From CAZYTO01 sp964650405 (GTDB taxonomy: Bacteria; Acidobacteriota; Thermoanaerobaculia; Gp7-AA8), in assembly GCA_964650405.1 (NCBI GenBank), contig CAZYTO010000047.1, positions 1 to 24,862 on the forward strand: a stretch of DNA of 24,862 nucleotides, given 5' to 3'. A model generated the notes under the pieces. That model worked only from the letters and a program-made list of their open reading frames with translations, did no database searches and was not told the origin of the DNA. Shown piece by piece: positions 7,291 through 13,543 of this stretch (its first letter is position 1; every line of letters starts with the position of its first letter). The position numbers and the translations under genes are program-made.

Positions 7291-7634
7291 TGCACCTCAT
7301 CATCCGCTGGGTCGTCAACACGCTGGCGCTCTTCATCGTCGTGACGCTGCTGAAGCCGCACCGGCAGGCCCACACGGTCGTGTCGCTGGCCATCGCGGCG
7401 GCCGTGCTCGGGCTGCTCAACGCCGTCATCCGGCCGATCCTGGTGGTGCTGACCCTGCCCCTGACCATCGTCACGCTCGGTCTCTTCCTCATCATCCTCA
7501 ACGCCCTGATGCTGGAAGCGACGGCCTGGCTGGTGCCCGGGTTCCGCATCCAGTCGTTCGGCTGGGCCATCGCCGCGGCCATCATCCTGGGCCTCATCTC
7601 CCTGGTCACCAACAAGATCGGTAGACGCGAGTAA
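7290..7634 (+). CDS. Small membrane protein, YvlD / phage-holin_4_2 family
   Basis: A 114-residue inner-membrane protein with four hydrophobic helices at about residues 5-22, 28-48, 52-78 and 88-107. Sequence landmarks of the family are NTLALFIVVTLL near the start, AVLGLLNAVIRPILVVLTLPLTIVTLGLFLIILNALML in the middle, and a VPGFRI turn before the last helix. Although the Pfam name refers to phage holins, these proteins (for example B. subtilis YvlD) are widespread chromosomal membrane proteins linked to envelope stress. No phage genes are nearby. Start ATG 7290 is supported by the -10 spacing and by the protein beginning directly before helix 1. Confidence 0.92.
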   Translation: MHLIIRWVVNTLALFIVVTLLKPHRQAHTVVSLAIAAAVLGLLNAVIRPILVVLTLPLTIVTLGLFLIILNALMLEATAWLVPGFRIQSFGWAIAAAIILGLISLVTNKIGRRE

Positions 7635-7776
7635 GGGTGTTTGACTACACTTCGCACCGATTGATGCACATCCACTCGAGAGCCGAGGCGCGCCCCGGAC
7701 GGACTTCGAGCGGGGCGCAGCGGTCCTCGCGGCGCAGCGCGGGATCCTTCATTGGGCTGGGGATAAACTTCGACGT
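7635..7776 (+). other. Intergenic region with hairpin, promoter and possible 38-codon ORF
   Basis: A 7-bp stem GCGCCCC / GGGGCGC (7690-7718) lies here, as does a direct repeat GGCGCAGCG (7714 and 7731). A TACACT hexamer (7646-7651) precedes an ATG at 7664 that opens a 38-codon frame ending at TGA 7778-7780. That TGA overlaps the STAS start (ATGA). The small ORF has no recognisable features and could be chance. Confidence 0.3.
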
Positions 7777-7777
7777 A
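7764..7777 (+). promoter_or_regulatory. Putative leaderless -10 element (TAAACT)
   Basis: TAAACT at 7764-7769 is followed by 7 nt (TCGACGT) and ATG at 7777, the same arrangement as at 6030 and 7278. No Shine-Dalgarno is present. Confidence 0.5.
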
Positions 7778-8127
7778 TGAACATCATCAAGAACCGCGTG
7801 AACGACGTCACCGTCCTCGACATCCAGGGGGTCATCAAGCTCGGTGAGAGCGCGCGCGAGTTCTCCAGCTATCTCGAGAAGGTCCTCAACGACGAGACCG
7901 GCCCGGTGATGATCAACTTCGAGGCCATCAACTACATGGACTCCACCGGCCTGGGCGAGCTGATCGGCTACCTGCAGAAGTTCGAAGACCGCCAGCGCAA
8001 GATGGCCCTGGTCAAGCCCTCCCACCGCATCCTGGCCCTCCTGAAGATCACCAAGCTCGACACGGTGTTCAAGATCTTCGACTCGCGCGAGAGCGCCATG
8101 ACCTACCTCACCGACGGCGCCGCGTAG
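7777..8127 (+). CDS. STAS-domain anti-sigma factor antagonist (SpoIIAA/RsbV-like)
   Basis: A 116-residue single STAS domain. The fold signs are the initial strand pair (VTVLDIQGVIKL), a first helix (ESAREFSSYLEKVL), the strand PVMINFEAINYM and the phosphorylation loop DSTGLGELIG. Ser56 (or Thr57) is the expected target of a serine kinase such as an RsbW/SpoIIAB homologue. In the dephosphorylated state such proteins bind the kinase and release a sigma factor or other partner. No kinase or phosphatase gene is adjacent, so the partners are elsewhere. Length and start are standard. It may be coupled to a 38-codon ORF upstream. Confidence 0.95.
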   Translation: MNIIKNRVNDVTVLDIQGVIKLGESAREFSSYLEKVLNDETGPVMINFEAINYMDSTGLGELIGYLQKFEDRQRKMALVKPSHRILALLKITKLDTVFKIFDSRESAMTYLTDGAA

Positions 8128-8128
8128 C

Positions 8129-8224
8129 CGTTGTTCGTTCTCCGTTGTTCGTTGTTCGTTTCATCGATCGACGACCAACGACCACGAACAACGACCCACG
8201 ACCCACGAACAACGAACAACGAAT
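8129..8224. repeat. Inverted tandem array, GTTGTTC family
   Basis: Units CGTTGTTC/GTTCTCC fill 8129-8160, the centre is TCATCGATCGACGACCAACGACC, and inverse units (ACGAACAACGACCC, ACGAACAACGAACAACG) fill 8173-8222. The array has no stop codon in the frame of the TIR gene, so that frame stays open upstream of its ATG. The same family recurs at 23145-23208. Confidence 0.9.
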
Positions 8225-8228
8225 CGAC

Positions 8229-9158
8229 ATGAACAAGCCGCGAATCTTCCTCGGCTCGTCAGGGAAGCAGGGGAAACTGCTGCAGGCCCTGGCCCGCGGA
8301 CTCGAGGATGTGGCGCACGTGGTGCCGTGGACGACTTCGTTCAATCCCGGGACGACGACGCTGGAGCGGCTGGTCGAGCTCGCGCACGAAGTTGATTTCG
8401 CGGCCTTTGTGTTCGCTCGTGACGACTGGACGGCCGCCTCGCCGGCCGTATCCGAGGCCACGGAATCCGGCCAGGCCTCTCCGCGGGACAACGTCGTTTT
8501 CGAAGCAGGTCTGTTCGGCGGAACACTCGGCATGCGCCGGACCTTCATCCTCCACGCCGCCGGCGCCAAGCTCCCCAGCGATCTCCTCGGTCTCACCTGC
8601 GTCCGATACGGGGAAGCGGCGACCGCAGCGGAGATGCGCGCCGTCAATCAGAAGCTTCGGAAGGCAATCGAGGACGAGATCGGTGTGGCCCGCATCGAAG
8701 GCCTGTGGTGGCAATTCTCGTTGACGGAGCGCAGCCTGCACGAGCCCTCGGCGGTGAGCCTGCTCCGGATCTCCCGAGACCGCGACGGAGCGCTGGAGTT
8801 GAGCGGCCGTTCCTGGCAGGAGGATGGCACACTCTCCGCGCGCTACTGGAGCGAGGCCACGAAGGAGCGGAAAGATCCGGCCGGCGTCTTCTACTACTTC
8901 AAAGGCGAACGGCCCCGGCATCCGAACGCGCCCCAGTTGGACGGGACGGGCGAGATCCGCATCGAGACTGCCGATCGCGCGGCCGGCTATTTCACGACGC
9001 ACTCGGATGCGCAGCCGGACCTCCACGCGCGGACGTCGGGCGTCTACCTGCGCGCCGAGCAGGAGGACATGAACATTCTGGACGGACGCGACGATGGCAG
9101 GCGGGCCGAGCTGATCGCCGAGCGCCTGAGGCATTGGAAATCGATCATCGGCGCCTGA
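8229..9158 (+). CDS. TIR-like (PCTIR/CAP12-type) protein with beta-rich C-terminal domain
   Basis: A 309-residue protein whose N-terminal ~150 residues match the predicted nucleotide-binding TIR-like family (PF10137, TIR domain of Pycsar and CBASS effectors). Landmarks: RIFLGSSGKQGKLLQALARGL (3-23), VVPWT..FNPGTTTLERL, FAAFVFARDD, and PRDNVVFEAGLFGGTLG, where Glu92 is the likely NAD-hydrolysing residue. These are followed by KLPSDLLGLT. Known relatives degrade NAD+ when a ligand-sensing domain binds a cyclic nucleotide. Residues ~165-309 are different: they open with GLWWQF and are rich in alternating strands with a lipocalin-like look (DGALELSGRSW, GVFYYFKGE, GTGEIRI, GYFTT), ending in a helix. 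I cannot assign this part. No cyclase or CD-NTase is adjacent. The start ATG 8229 is preferred; 28 open codons upstream are repeat array. Confidence 0.85.
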   Translation: MNKPRIFLGSSGKQGKLLQALARGLEDVAHVVPWTTSFNPGTTTLERLVELAHEVDFAAFVFARDDWTAASPAVSEATESGQASPRDNVVFEAGLFGGTLGMRRTFILHAAGAKLPSDLLGLTCVRYGEAATAAEMRAVNQKLRKAIEDEIGVARIEGLWWQFSLTERSLHEPSAVSLLRISRDRDGALELSGRSWQEDGTLSARYWSEATKERKDPAGVFYYFKGERPRHPNAPQLDGTGEIRIETADRAAGYFTTHSDAQPDLHARTSGVYLRAEQEDMNILDGRDDGRRAELIAERLRHWKSIIGA

Positions 9159-9178
9159 GATCGGCCCAGTAGACCTTG

Positions 9179-9187
9179 TGCTAGTAT
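9179..9187 (+). promoter_or_regulatory. Possible extended -10 promoter of the nuo genes (TGCTAGTAT)
   Basis: TGCTAGTAT at 9179-9187 has the TGn extension plus a TAGTAT hexamer. It lies 36 bp before the nuoA ATG, giving a leader of about 30 nt. No -35 match is seen at 17 bp. Confidence 0.35.
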
Positions 9188-9223
9188 CCGCGCCGCCCGC
9201 CGCGCGGGCACTCACCTGAGCGT

Positions 9224-9595
9224 ATGAGTCACTCCCTGCTTCCCGTTCTCATCATGCTGCTGATCGCGGTCGTGGTCGGCCTGGTGATGCTCGGCCTGGC
9301 CTGGTTCGTGGGCCGGCATCAGCGTAATCCGTCCAAGCTGGCCCCCTACGAGAGCGGTGTTCCGCTGCTCGACGAGAACCGCAAGCGCGTCAACGTCCGC
9401 TTCTACCAGATCGCGATGCTCTTCATCCTGTTCGACATCGAAGCGGCGTTCCTCTATCCCTGGGCCGTCATCTATCGCGACGGCCCCCACGGCAACGCCG
9501 GCATGTTCCTCTTCGGCGAGATGCTCGTCTTCATCGTCCTCCTCGCTGTCGGCTACGTCTACGTCTGGAAAAAGAAGGCATTCGACTGGAAATGA
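9224..9595 (+). CDS. nuoA: NADH-quinone oxidoreductase subunit A
   Basis: A 123-residue membrane subunit of respiratory complex I. Three transmembrane helices are visible at about residues 5-30, 62-85 and 92-115. The conserved loop between the first two reads PYESGVP....RVNVRFYQIAMLFILFDIEAAFLYPW, the hallmark of NuoA/ND3. It contains the FDIE motif, with the acidic residues linked to the quinone/proton-channel region. Length is normal. In most bacteria nuoB, nuoC and nuoD follow. Here nuoE comes next after a 114-bp gap filled by a tandem array, so B, C and D must lie elsewhere if complex I is complete. Confidence 0.98.
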   Translation: MSHSLLPVLIMLLIAVVVGLVMLGLAWFVGRHQRNPSKLAPYESGVPLLDENRKRVNVRFYQIAMLFILFDIEAAFLYPWAVIYRDGPHGNAGMFLFGEMLVFIVLLAVGYVYVWKKKAFDWK

Positions 9596-9601
9596 AAGAC
9601 A

Positions 9602-9703
9602 AGTGCTGAGTGCCGAGTGCGGAGTGCCGAGGGGAACGACCCGGCCCTGACCTTCGCCCTCGGCACTCGGCGCTTTGCACTCGGCACTTTGCACTCGGCA
9701 CTC
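9602..9703. repeat. Inverted tandem array, GAGTGCC family, inside the nuo cluster
   Basis: Forward units (AGTGCTGAGTGCCGAGTGCGGAG) run 9602-9627. A centre of about 25 bp (GGGGAACGACCCGGCCCTGACC) follows, then inverse units CTCGGCACTCGGCGCTTTG, CACTCGGCACTTTG to 9703. It lies between nuoA and nuoE, ending 6 bp before the nuoE ATG. In a polycistronic message it would form a strong hairpin. Confidence 0.9.
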
Positions 9704-9709
9704 TTGACT

Positions 9710-10240
9710 ATGGCTGACCTCCACCCCGACAGTCCCTACGAGAAAGACCGCTTCGCCGATCCGGCGAAGAAGGTCGAGTTCCCTCCCGAGGCGCGGAAGA
9801 CGTTCGACTGGATCCTGACCCGCTATCCGACGAAGGAGGCGGCCCTGCTGCCGACCCTCCACCTGGCCCAGGAAGTGTGGGGCTGGATCTCGCCGGAGGC
9901 CGTTCACTACATCAGCGAGCTCCTCGACCTCTCGCCCGCCCAGGTCTTCGGTGTCGTGTCGTTCTACAACATGTACAACCAGAAGCCGGTGGGGAAGTAC
10001 CACCTGCAGGTCTGCACGAACCTCTCCTGCATGGTCAGCCGGGCCTACGACATCTATGAGCATCTCTGCGACCGGCTGAAGGTCCACCCGGGCCAGCCCA
10101 CCGCCGACGGCACGTATACGGTCACCGAGGTGGAGTGCCTCGGCTCGTGCGGCACCGCGCCGGTGGTGCAGGTGAACAACGACTACCACGAGAACATGAG
10201 CGTGGAGAAGATGAATCAGCTTCTCGCGGAGCTGAAGTGA
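9710..10240 (+). CDS. nuoE: NADH-quinone oxidoreductase subunit E
   Basis: A 176-residue 2Fe-2S thioredoxin-fold subunit of the NADH-input module of complex I. The four cluster ligands are present with the right spacing: Cys102-x4-Cys107 (CTNLSC) and Cys143-x3-Cys147 (CLGSC). The N-terminal helical part (ILTRYP..EAALLPTLHLAQEVWGWISPEAVHYISELL) and the GVVSFYNMYN turn are characteristic. The ATG at 9710 is used; 31 extra open codons upstream come from the GAGTGCC array. There is no Shine-Dalgarno, since the array ends 6 bp before the start. With nuoF it forms the flavin/FeS head that accepts electrons from NADH. Confidence 0.97.
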   Translation: MADLHPDSPYEKDRFADPAKKVEFPPEARKTFDWILTRYPTKEAALLPTLHLAQEVWGWISPEAVHYISELLDLSPAQVFGVVSFYNMYNQKPVGKYHLQVCTNLSCMVSRAYDIYEHLCDRLKVHPGQPTADGTYTVTEVECLGSCGTAPVVQVNNDYHENMSVEKMNQLLAELK

Positions 10241-10248
10241 ATCCCGGA

Positions 10249-10305
10249 TAACGTTGCGAGGTTGCGGGGTTTTCCACAGCAACCTCGTAACCCCGCAACC
10301 CCAAG
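10249..10305. repeat. Inverted tandem array, GTTGCGG family, between nuoE and nuoF
   Basis: CGTTGCGAGGTTGCGGGG is followed by a short centre (TTTTCCACA) and the inverse GCAACCTCGTAACCCCGCAACC. It is a compact member of the family at 1501-1620, and it forms a hairpin in the nuoE-nuoF spacer. Confidence 0.85.
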
Positions 10306-10327
10306 CTTCCGATAACGAACGCATACG

Positions 10328-11638
10328 ATGGACCCAATCAAAATCCTCCTGGCGAACGTCGACAAGCCCAACTCCACGTCGATCGCCGTCTACCTCGACG
10401 GCGGCGGCTACAAGGCTGCGGAAAAGGCGCTGGCCATGAAGCCGGAAGAGGTCGTCCAGCTCGTGAAGGACTCCGAGCTGCGCGGCCGCGGCGGCGCGGG
10501 CTTTCCGACGGGCGCCAAGTGGGGCTTCGTGCCTAAGAACGCGCCGAACCCGACCTACCTGCTCTGCAACGCCGACGAGTCCGAGCCGGGCACGTTCAAG
10601 GACCGCGTCCTCATCGAGAAGGACCCGCACCTGCTGATCGAGGGCATGATCATCTCCGCCTATGCCATCGGCTCGTGCCCCATGGCCTACATCTACATCC
10701 GCGGCGAGTTCCACTACGGCGCCACGGTGCTCGACAAAGCATTGGCCGAAGCGCGCGAGAAGGGCTTCCTCGGCAGGAATCTCTTCGGCACCGGCTTCGA
10801 CTTCGACATCACCGTGCACCGCGGCGCCGGCGCCTACATCTGCGGCGAGGAAACGGGACTGATCGAGTCGGTGGAAGGCCACCGCGGGCAGCCGCGGGTC
10901 AAGCCGCCGTTCCCCGCCGTCGTCGGCGTCTTTGGCGGCCCCACGGTCGTCAACAACGTCGAGACCCTGGCCTGCGTCCCGCTCATCGTCAACCACGGCG
11001 CGGAGTGGTTCAAGTCCTTCGGTATCCCCCGCAACACCGGGCCGAAGCTCTACTGCGTCTCCGGCAACGTGAAGAAGCCGGGCGTCTACGAGTTCCCCAT
11101 GGGCGTGAACCTCAAGGAGTTGATCTACGAGCACTGCGGCGGGATCACCGGCGACCGCAAGCTGAAGGCGGTCATCCCGGGCGGGGCCTCGGCGCCCATG
11201 TTTACGGTGGACGAGATCGACATTCCCCTGACCTTCGACGACATCATGAAGGCCGGCTCGATGCTCGGCTCGGCCGGCATCATCGTGCTCGATGAATCCG
11301 TCTGCATCGTCGACGCCGTGTGGCGCCTGTCCAAGTTCTTCGCTCACGAGTCGTGCGGCCAGTGCACGCCCTGCCGCGAGGGGACGAACTGGATGGAGTC
11401 CATCCTCGACCGCCTCGAGCGCGGGGAGGGACGGCAACAGGACGCCGACCTCCTCCTGGACATGTCCGACAACATCGGCGGCAAGTCCCTCTGCGCCCTC
11501 GGCGACGCCGCCATCGGCCCGGTCATCTCCAGCGTGAAGAAGTTCCGCGACGAGTACCTCTACCACGTCGAGCACAAGACCTGTTTGCCGCAGACGCAGC
11601 GCTACCGCAGGCTGGACATGCCCGTGGCCGCGCACTGA
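10328..11638 (+). CDS. nuoF: NADH-quinone oxidoreductase subunit F
   Basis: A 436-residue flavoprotein subunit that oxidises NADH and passes electrons to the FeS chain of complex I. The glycine-rich FMN/NADH segment GRGGAGFPTGAKW is at residues 53-65. NADESEPGTFKDR follows at 81-93, and GAGAYICGEETGLIES at 167-181. The 4Fe-4S ligands are Cys343, Cys346 and Cys349 (ESCGQCTPCREG) and Cys389 (KSLCALGD). All are intact and the length is normal. The family usually has Ala where GEETG has Gly178, a minor variation. A TAACGA hexamer (10313-10318) stands 9 nt before the ATG, so an internal promoter is possible. nuoG does not follow; a membrane-protein gene does. Confidence 0.98.
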   Translation: MDPIKILLANVDKPNSTSIAVYLDGGGYKAAEKALAMKPEEVVQLVKDSELRGRGGAGFPTGAKWGFVPKNAPNPTYLLCNADESEPGTFKDRVLIEKDPHLLIEGMIISAYAIGSCPMAYIYIRGEFHYGATVLDKALAEAREKGFLGRNLFGTGFDFDITVHRGAGAYICGEETGLIESVEGHRGQPRVKPPFPAVVGVFGGPTVVNNVETLACVPLIVNHGAEWFKSFGIPRNTGPKLYCVSGNVKKPGVYEFPMGVNLKELIYEHCGGITGDRKLKAVIPGGASAPMFTVDEIDIPLTFDDIMKAGSMLGSAGIIVLDESVCIVDAVWRLSKFFAHESCGQCTPCREGTNWMESILDRLERGEGRQQDADLLLDMSDNIGGKSLCALGDAAIGPVISSVKKFRDEYLYHVEHKTCLPQTQRYRRLDMPVAAH

Positions 11639-11649
11639 CGTCCCCTTGC

Positions 11650-11663
11650 TACGATGGCGGGCG
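11650..11663 (+). promoter_or_regulatory. Putative leaderless -10 element (TACGAT)
   Basis: TACGAT at 11650-11655 is followed by 7 nt (GGCGGGC) and GTG at 11663. The spacing matches the other leaderless candidates in the window. It decides the start of the next gene, because the ATG at 11654 lies within the hexamer. Confidence 0.4.
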
Positions 11664-13108
11664 TGAACCTTCGCCGCCTCTACCTCGCGCTGGCGATCGT
11701 GTCGCTGGCCCCGGTCTGGAGTGCGCACTACCTGCCCACCGCCGACGGTCCATCCCACGTCTACAACTCCTGGGTGCTGCGCGAGCTCGTCCTCGGCCAT
11801 CGCGGCGTGGTGGCGGAGTGGTACGCCGTGGACTGGCGGCCGTATCCGAACTGGAGCGGCCACGCCGTGCTGGCCCTGCTGATGTCGGTCGTCCCGCCGC
11901 TCCTCGCCGAGAAGCTGCTCGTCAGCGGGATCGTGCTCCTCTTCCTGTACGCCATGTGGCGCTATGCCGGCGCCCTTGCTGAAACCACGGACGAGGCCGG
12001 CCGGCCGGCGGCCTTCCTGGCCTTTCCTTTCGCGTATCACCTGCTGCTGCAGATGGGCTTCTACAACTTCGCCATCGGCGCGGCGCTCTACTTCCTCGTC
12101 CTGGCCGTGTGGTGGGAGAAACGCCTGGCCGCCACGGCGCTGCTGCTGCTGGCCTGCTACTTCTCACACCTCCTGCCGGCGCTGCTGGCCGTGGCGTCGA
12201 TCGCCGTCCTGGCCCTCCTCACCCGGCGCTGGCGCGGATTCCTGCCCATCCTGCCCGTCCTTCCGCTGCTGGCGTGGTTCCTTCACGTTCGCGGGGCAAC
12301 GCTCGAATCGGCGCACGTGCCGGCATTCGGACTGTTCGACTACCTCCGCCGGATGTGGGTGGTGCTGACCTTCGACGTGCAGCAGGCCAGGCTCGGCTTC
12401 ACCCTCTCGACGATCCTGGCAGCGCTGATCCTGCTGACGGTCGTACGCCGCCGCTGGGCATTGCGTACGTGGAGGGCCGGCGACGCGTTCCTGGCCGTGA
12501 CCCTGCTGCTGCTCGTGCTCTATGCTCGCGCGCCGGCGGCCAGCTCGGGCGGCACGATGATCATGGAGCGCATGGCCCTCTTCGTGGCGCTGTCTCCGCT
12601 CGTCTGGATCGCGCCGCGCCTGCCGCCGCGGGCCACGGCCGCGATGGTCATCCTGTTGACCATTCTCTCGCTCGTCTACACCGGCTATCTCGTGCGCCGC
12701 TACCGCGGTCTCTCCCGGCGCATGACGGAGCTGGTCCGCAGCGCCGACGCCCTCGGCGGCGATACGGCGTTTCTACCCCTGGTCCGCGACGTGCGCCCGC
12801 CGCGCGGCTCGTTCGTGCCCGTGCTGATGCACGCCATCGACTACGCCGCCGTCGAAAAGCACGACGTCGACGTGGCCAACTACGAAGCAGGCAGCGGCTA
12901 TTTTCCCATCCGCTTCCGGGACGGCCGGTCCGCCCCGCCGTTCGAGACGATCGGCGTGCACGCCGGTGAAGCCGACCTCGGCCCCTGGCTGAGCGCCGTC
13001 CCCTACGTCTTCACCTGGCACGTGCCCGACGATGCGCCGGCCGTCGAGCAGCTTCGCCGGAGTCACGCCGCCATCGGCGGGGCCGACGGCGGCGTGGTGT
13101 ATCGGTGA
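11663..13108 (+). CDS. Polytopic membrane protein, GT-C-like, function unknown
   Basis: A 481-residue protein (484 if the ATG at 11654 is used; the GTG at 11663 fits the leaderless spacing and leaves MNLRRLYLALAIVSLAPVW as the first helix). About ten hydrophobic helices cover residues 5-355. The first periplasmic loop carries TADGPSHVYNSW with an Asp after the first helix, the topology seen in GT-C glycosyltransferases that use lipid-linked sugars. The C-terminal ~110 residues are soluble (FLPLVRDVRPPRGSFVPVL..., HVPDDAPAVEQLRRSHAAIGG), probably periplasmic. I do not recognise a specific family; the GT-C comparison is inference from topology and the loop Asp. It follows nuoF by 24 bp, but may have its own promoter. 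Confidence 0.75.
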   Translation: MNLRRLYLALAIVSLAPVWSAHYLPTADGPSHVYNSWVLRELVLGHRGVVAEWYAVDWRPYPNWSGHAVLALLMSVVPPLLAEKLLVSGIVLLFLYAMWRYAGALAETTDEAGRPAAFLAFPFAYHLLLQMGFYNFAIGAALYFLVLAVWWEKRLAATALLLLACYFSHLLPALLAVASIAVLALLTRRWRGFLPILPVLPLLAWFLHVRGATLESAHVPAFGLFDYLRRMWVVLTFDVQQARLGFTLSTILAALILLTVVRRRWALRTWRAGDAFLAVTLLLLVLYARAPAASSGGTMIMERMALFVALSPLVWIAPRLPPRATAAMVILLTILSLVYTGYLVRRYRGLSRRMTELVRSADALGGDTAFLPLVRDVRPPRGSFVPVLMHAIDYAAVEKHDVDVANYEAGSGYFPIRFRDGRSAPPFETIGVHAGEADLGPWLSAVPYVFTWHVPDDAPAVEQLRRSHAAIGGADGGVVYR

Positions 13109-13215
13109 CGGGCGAGCGGGAGGCGGCGAGCGGCGAGCGGGAGAGAAACCGCGAACAGGGAGCCCCGAACAGCGAGCTCCGAACAGCGAACGGCGACCAG
13201 CGACCAGCGAAGTGG
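13109..13215. repeat. Mixed tandem repeat: CGAGCGG, CGAACAG and CGACCAG units
   Basis: GGGCGAGCGGGAGGCGGCG-type units (13112-13142) pass into ACCGCGAACAGGGAGCC and CGAACAGCGAAC units (13148-13190), then CGACCAGCGACCAGCGAAG to 13215, all in one orientation. The following bases to 13317 show no gene or clear signal. Confidence 0.8.
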
Positions 13216-13317
13216 CTATTGAGCACTGACTGAAATCGGTCATTTCGCAATACCGCTTGACCAGCCAGACTTTCGGTCGATGCCGCCGCAGGACGTCCAT
13301 ACGGACTGCGAGAGGAC

Positions 13318-13539
13318 GTGGCCGCGGCGCTCATGCTCTCCGGACCGGTGATGGTCGCCGCGCCTCCGGAGCCGGGTCCGGCGTTTACGCTGCAGCAGGT
13401 CGCTCCCGGCGTCTATGCCGCCCTCGACATCGAGGCCCGGGCCGGGGCGAACGCAGGATTCGTCATCGTCGGCTTCATGGCGGAGGAGCTTGCCGGGACC
13501 AAGCGCCTCCCGCCGCTCCAGCCGGGCTCGGAGTGGTAA
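13318..13539 (+). pseudogene. N-terminal remnant of an exported MBL-fold hydrolase
   Basis: A 73-codon frame from GTG 13318. It begins with a plausible signal sequence (AAALMLSGPVMVAAPP), then FTLQQVAPGVYAALDI..AGANAGFVIVG, which matches the start of exported metallo-beta-lactamase-fold proteins. In that family the text normally continues with a DGVLVVDS-type strand and the HxHxDH metal site. Here FMAEELAG follows directly, as if about nine codons were deleted, and the frame ends after a further 13 codons without any metal-binding His. It stops 4 bp from the natural 3' end of the convergent TonB-receptor gene, so the loss of its 3' part may reflect a deletion at this junction. The family call is from one short stretch and is tentative. 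Confidence 0.5.
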
Positions 13540-13543
13540 GAGC

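Noticed and set aside
7290..7634. Prophage holin
   Set aside because: The family name refers to holins, but there are no phage genes around and the sequence fits the chromosomal YvlD-type membrane proteins.
8145..8228. N-terminal extension of the TIR protein (28 codons)
   Set aside because: These codons translate the GTTGTTC array (TTTNNDPRPTNNEQR). The TIR fold begins right after the ATG at 8229.
1501..10305. CRISPR array in the repeat-rich gaps
   Set aside because: Units are 7-9 bp, back to back or inverted, with no 25-40 bp repeats, no unique spacers and no cas genes.
9212..12040. 942-codon minus-strand open frame
   Set aside because: It is antisense to nuoA, nuoE, nuoF and a membrane-protein gene with clear family motifs. 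High GC keeps the reverse frame open; its product is His/Asp/Arg/Val-rich without family features.
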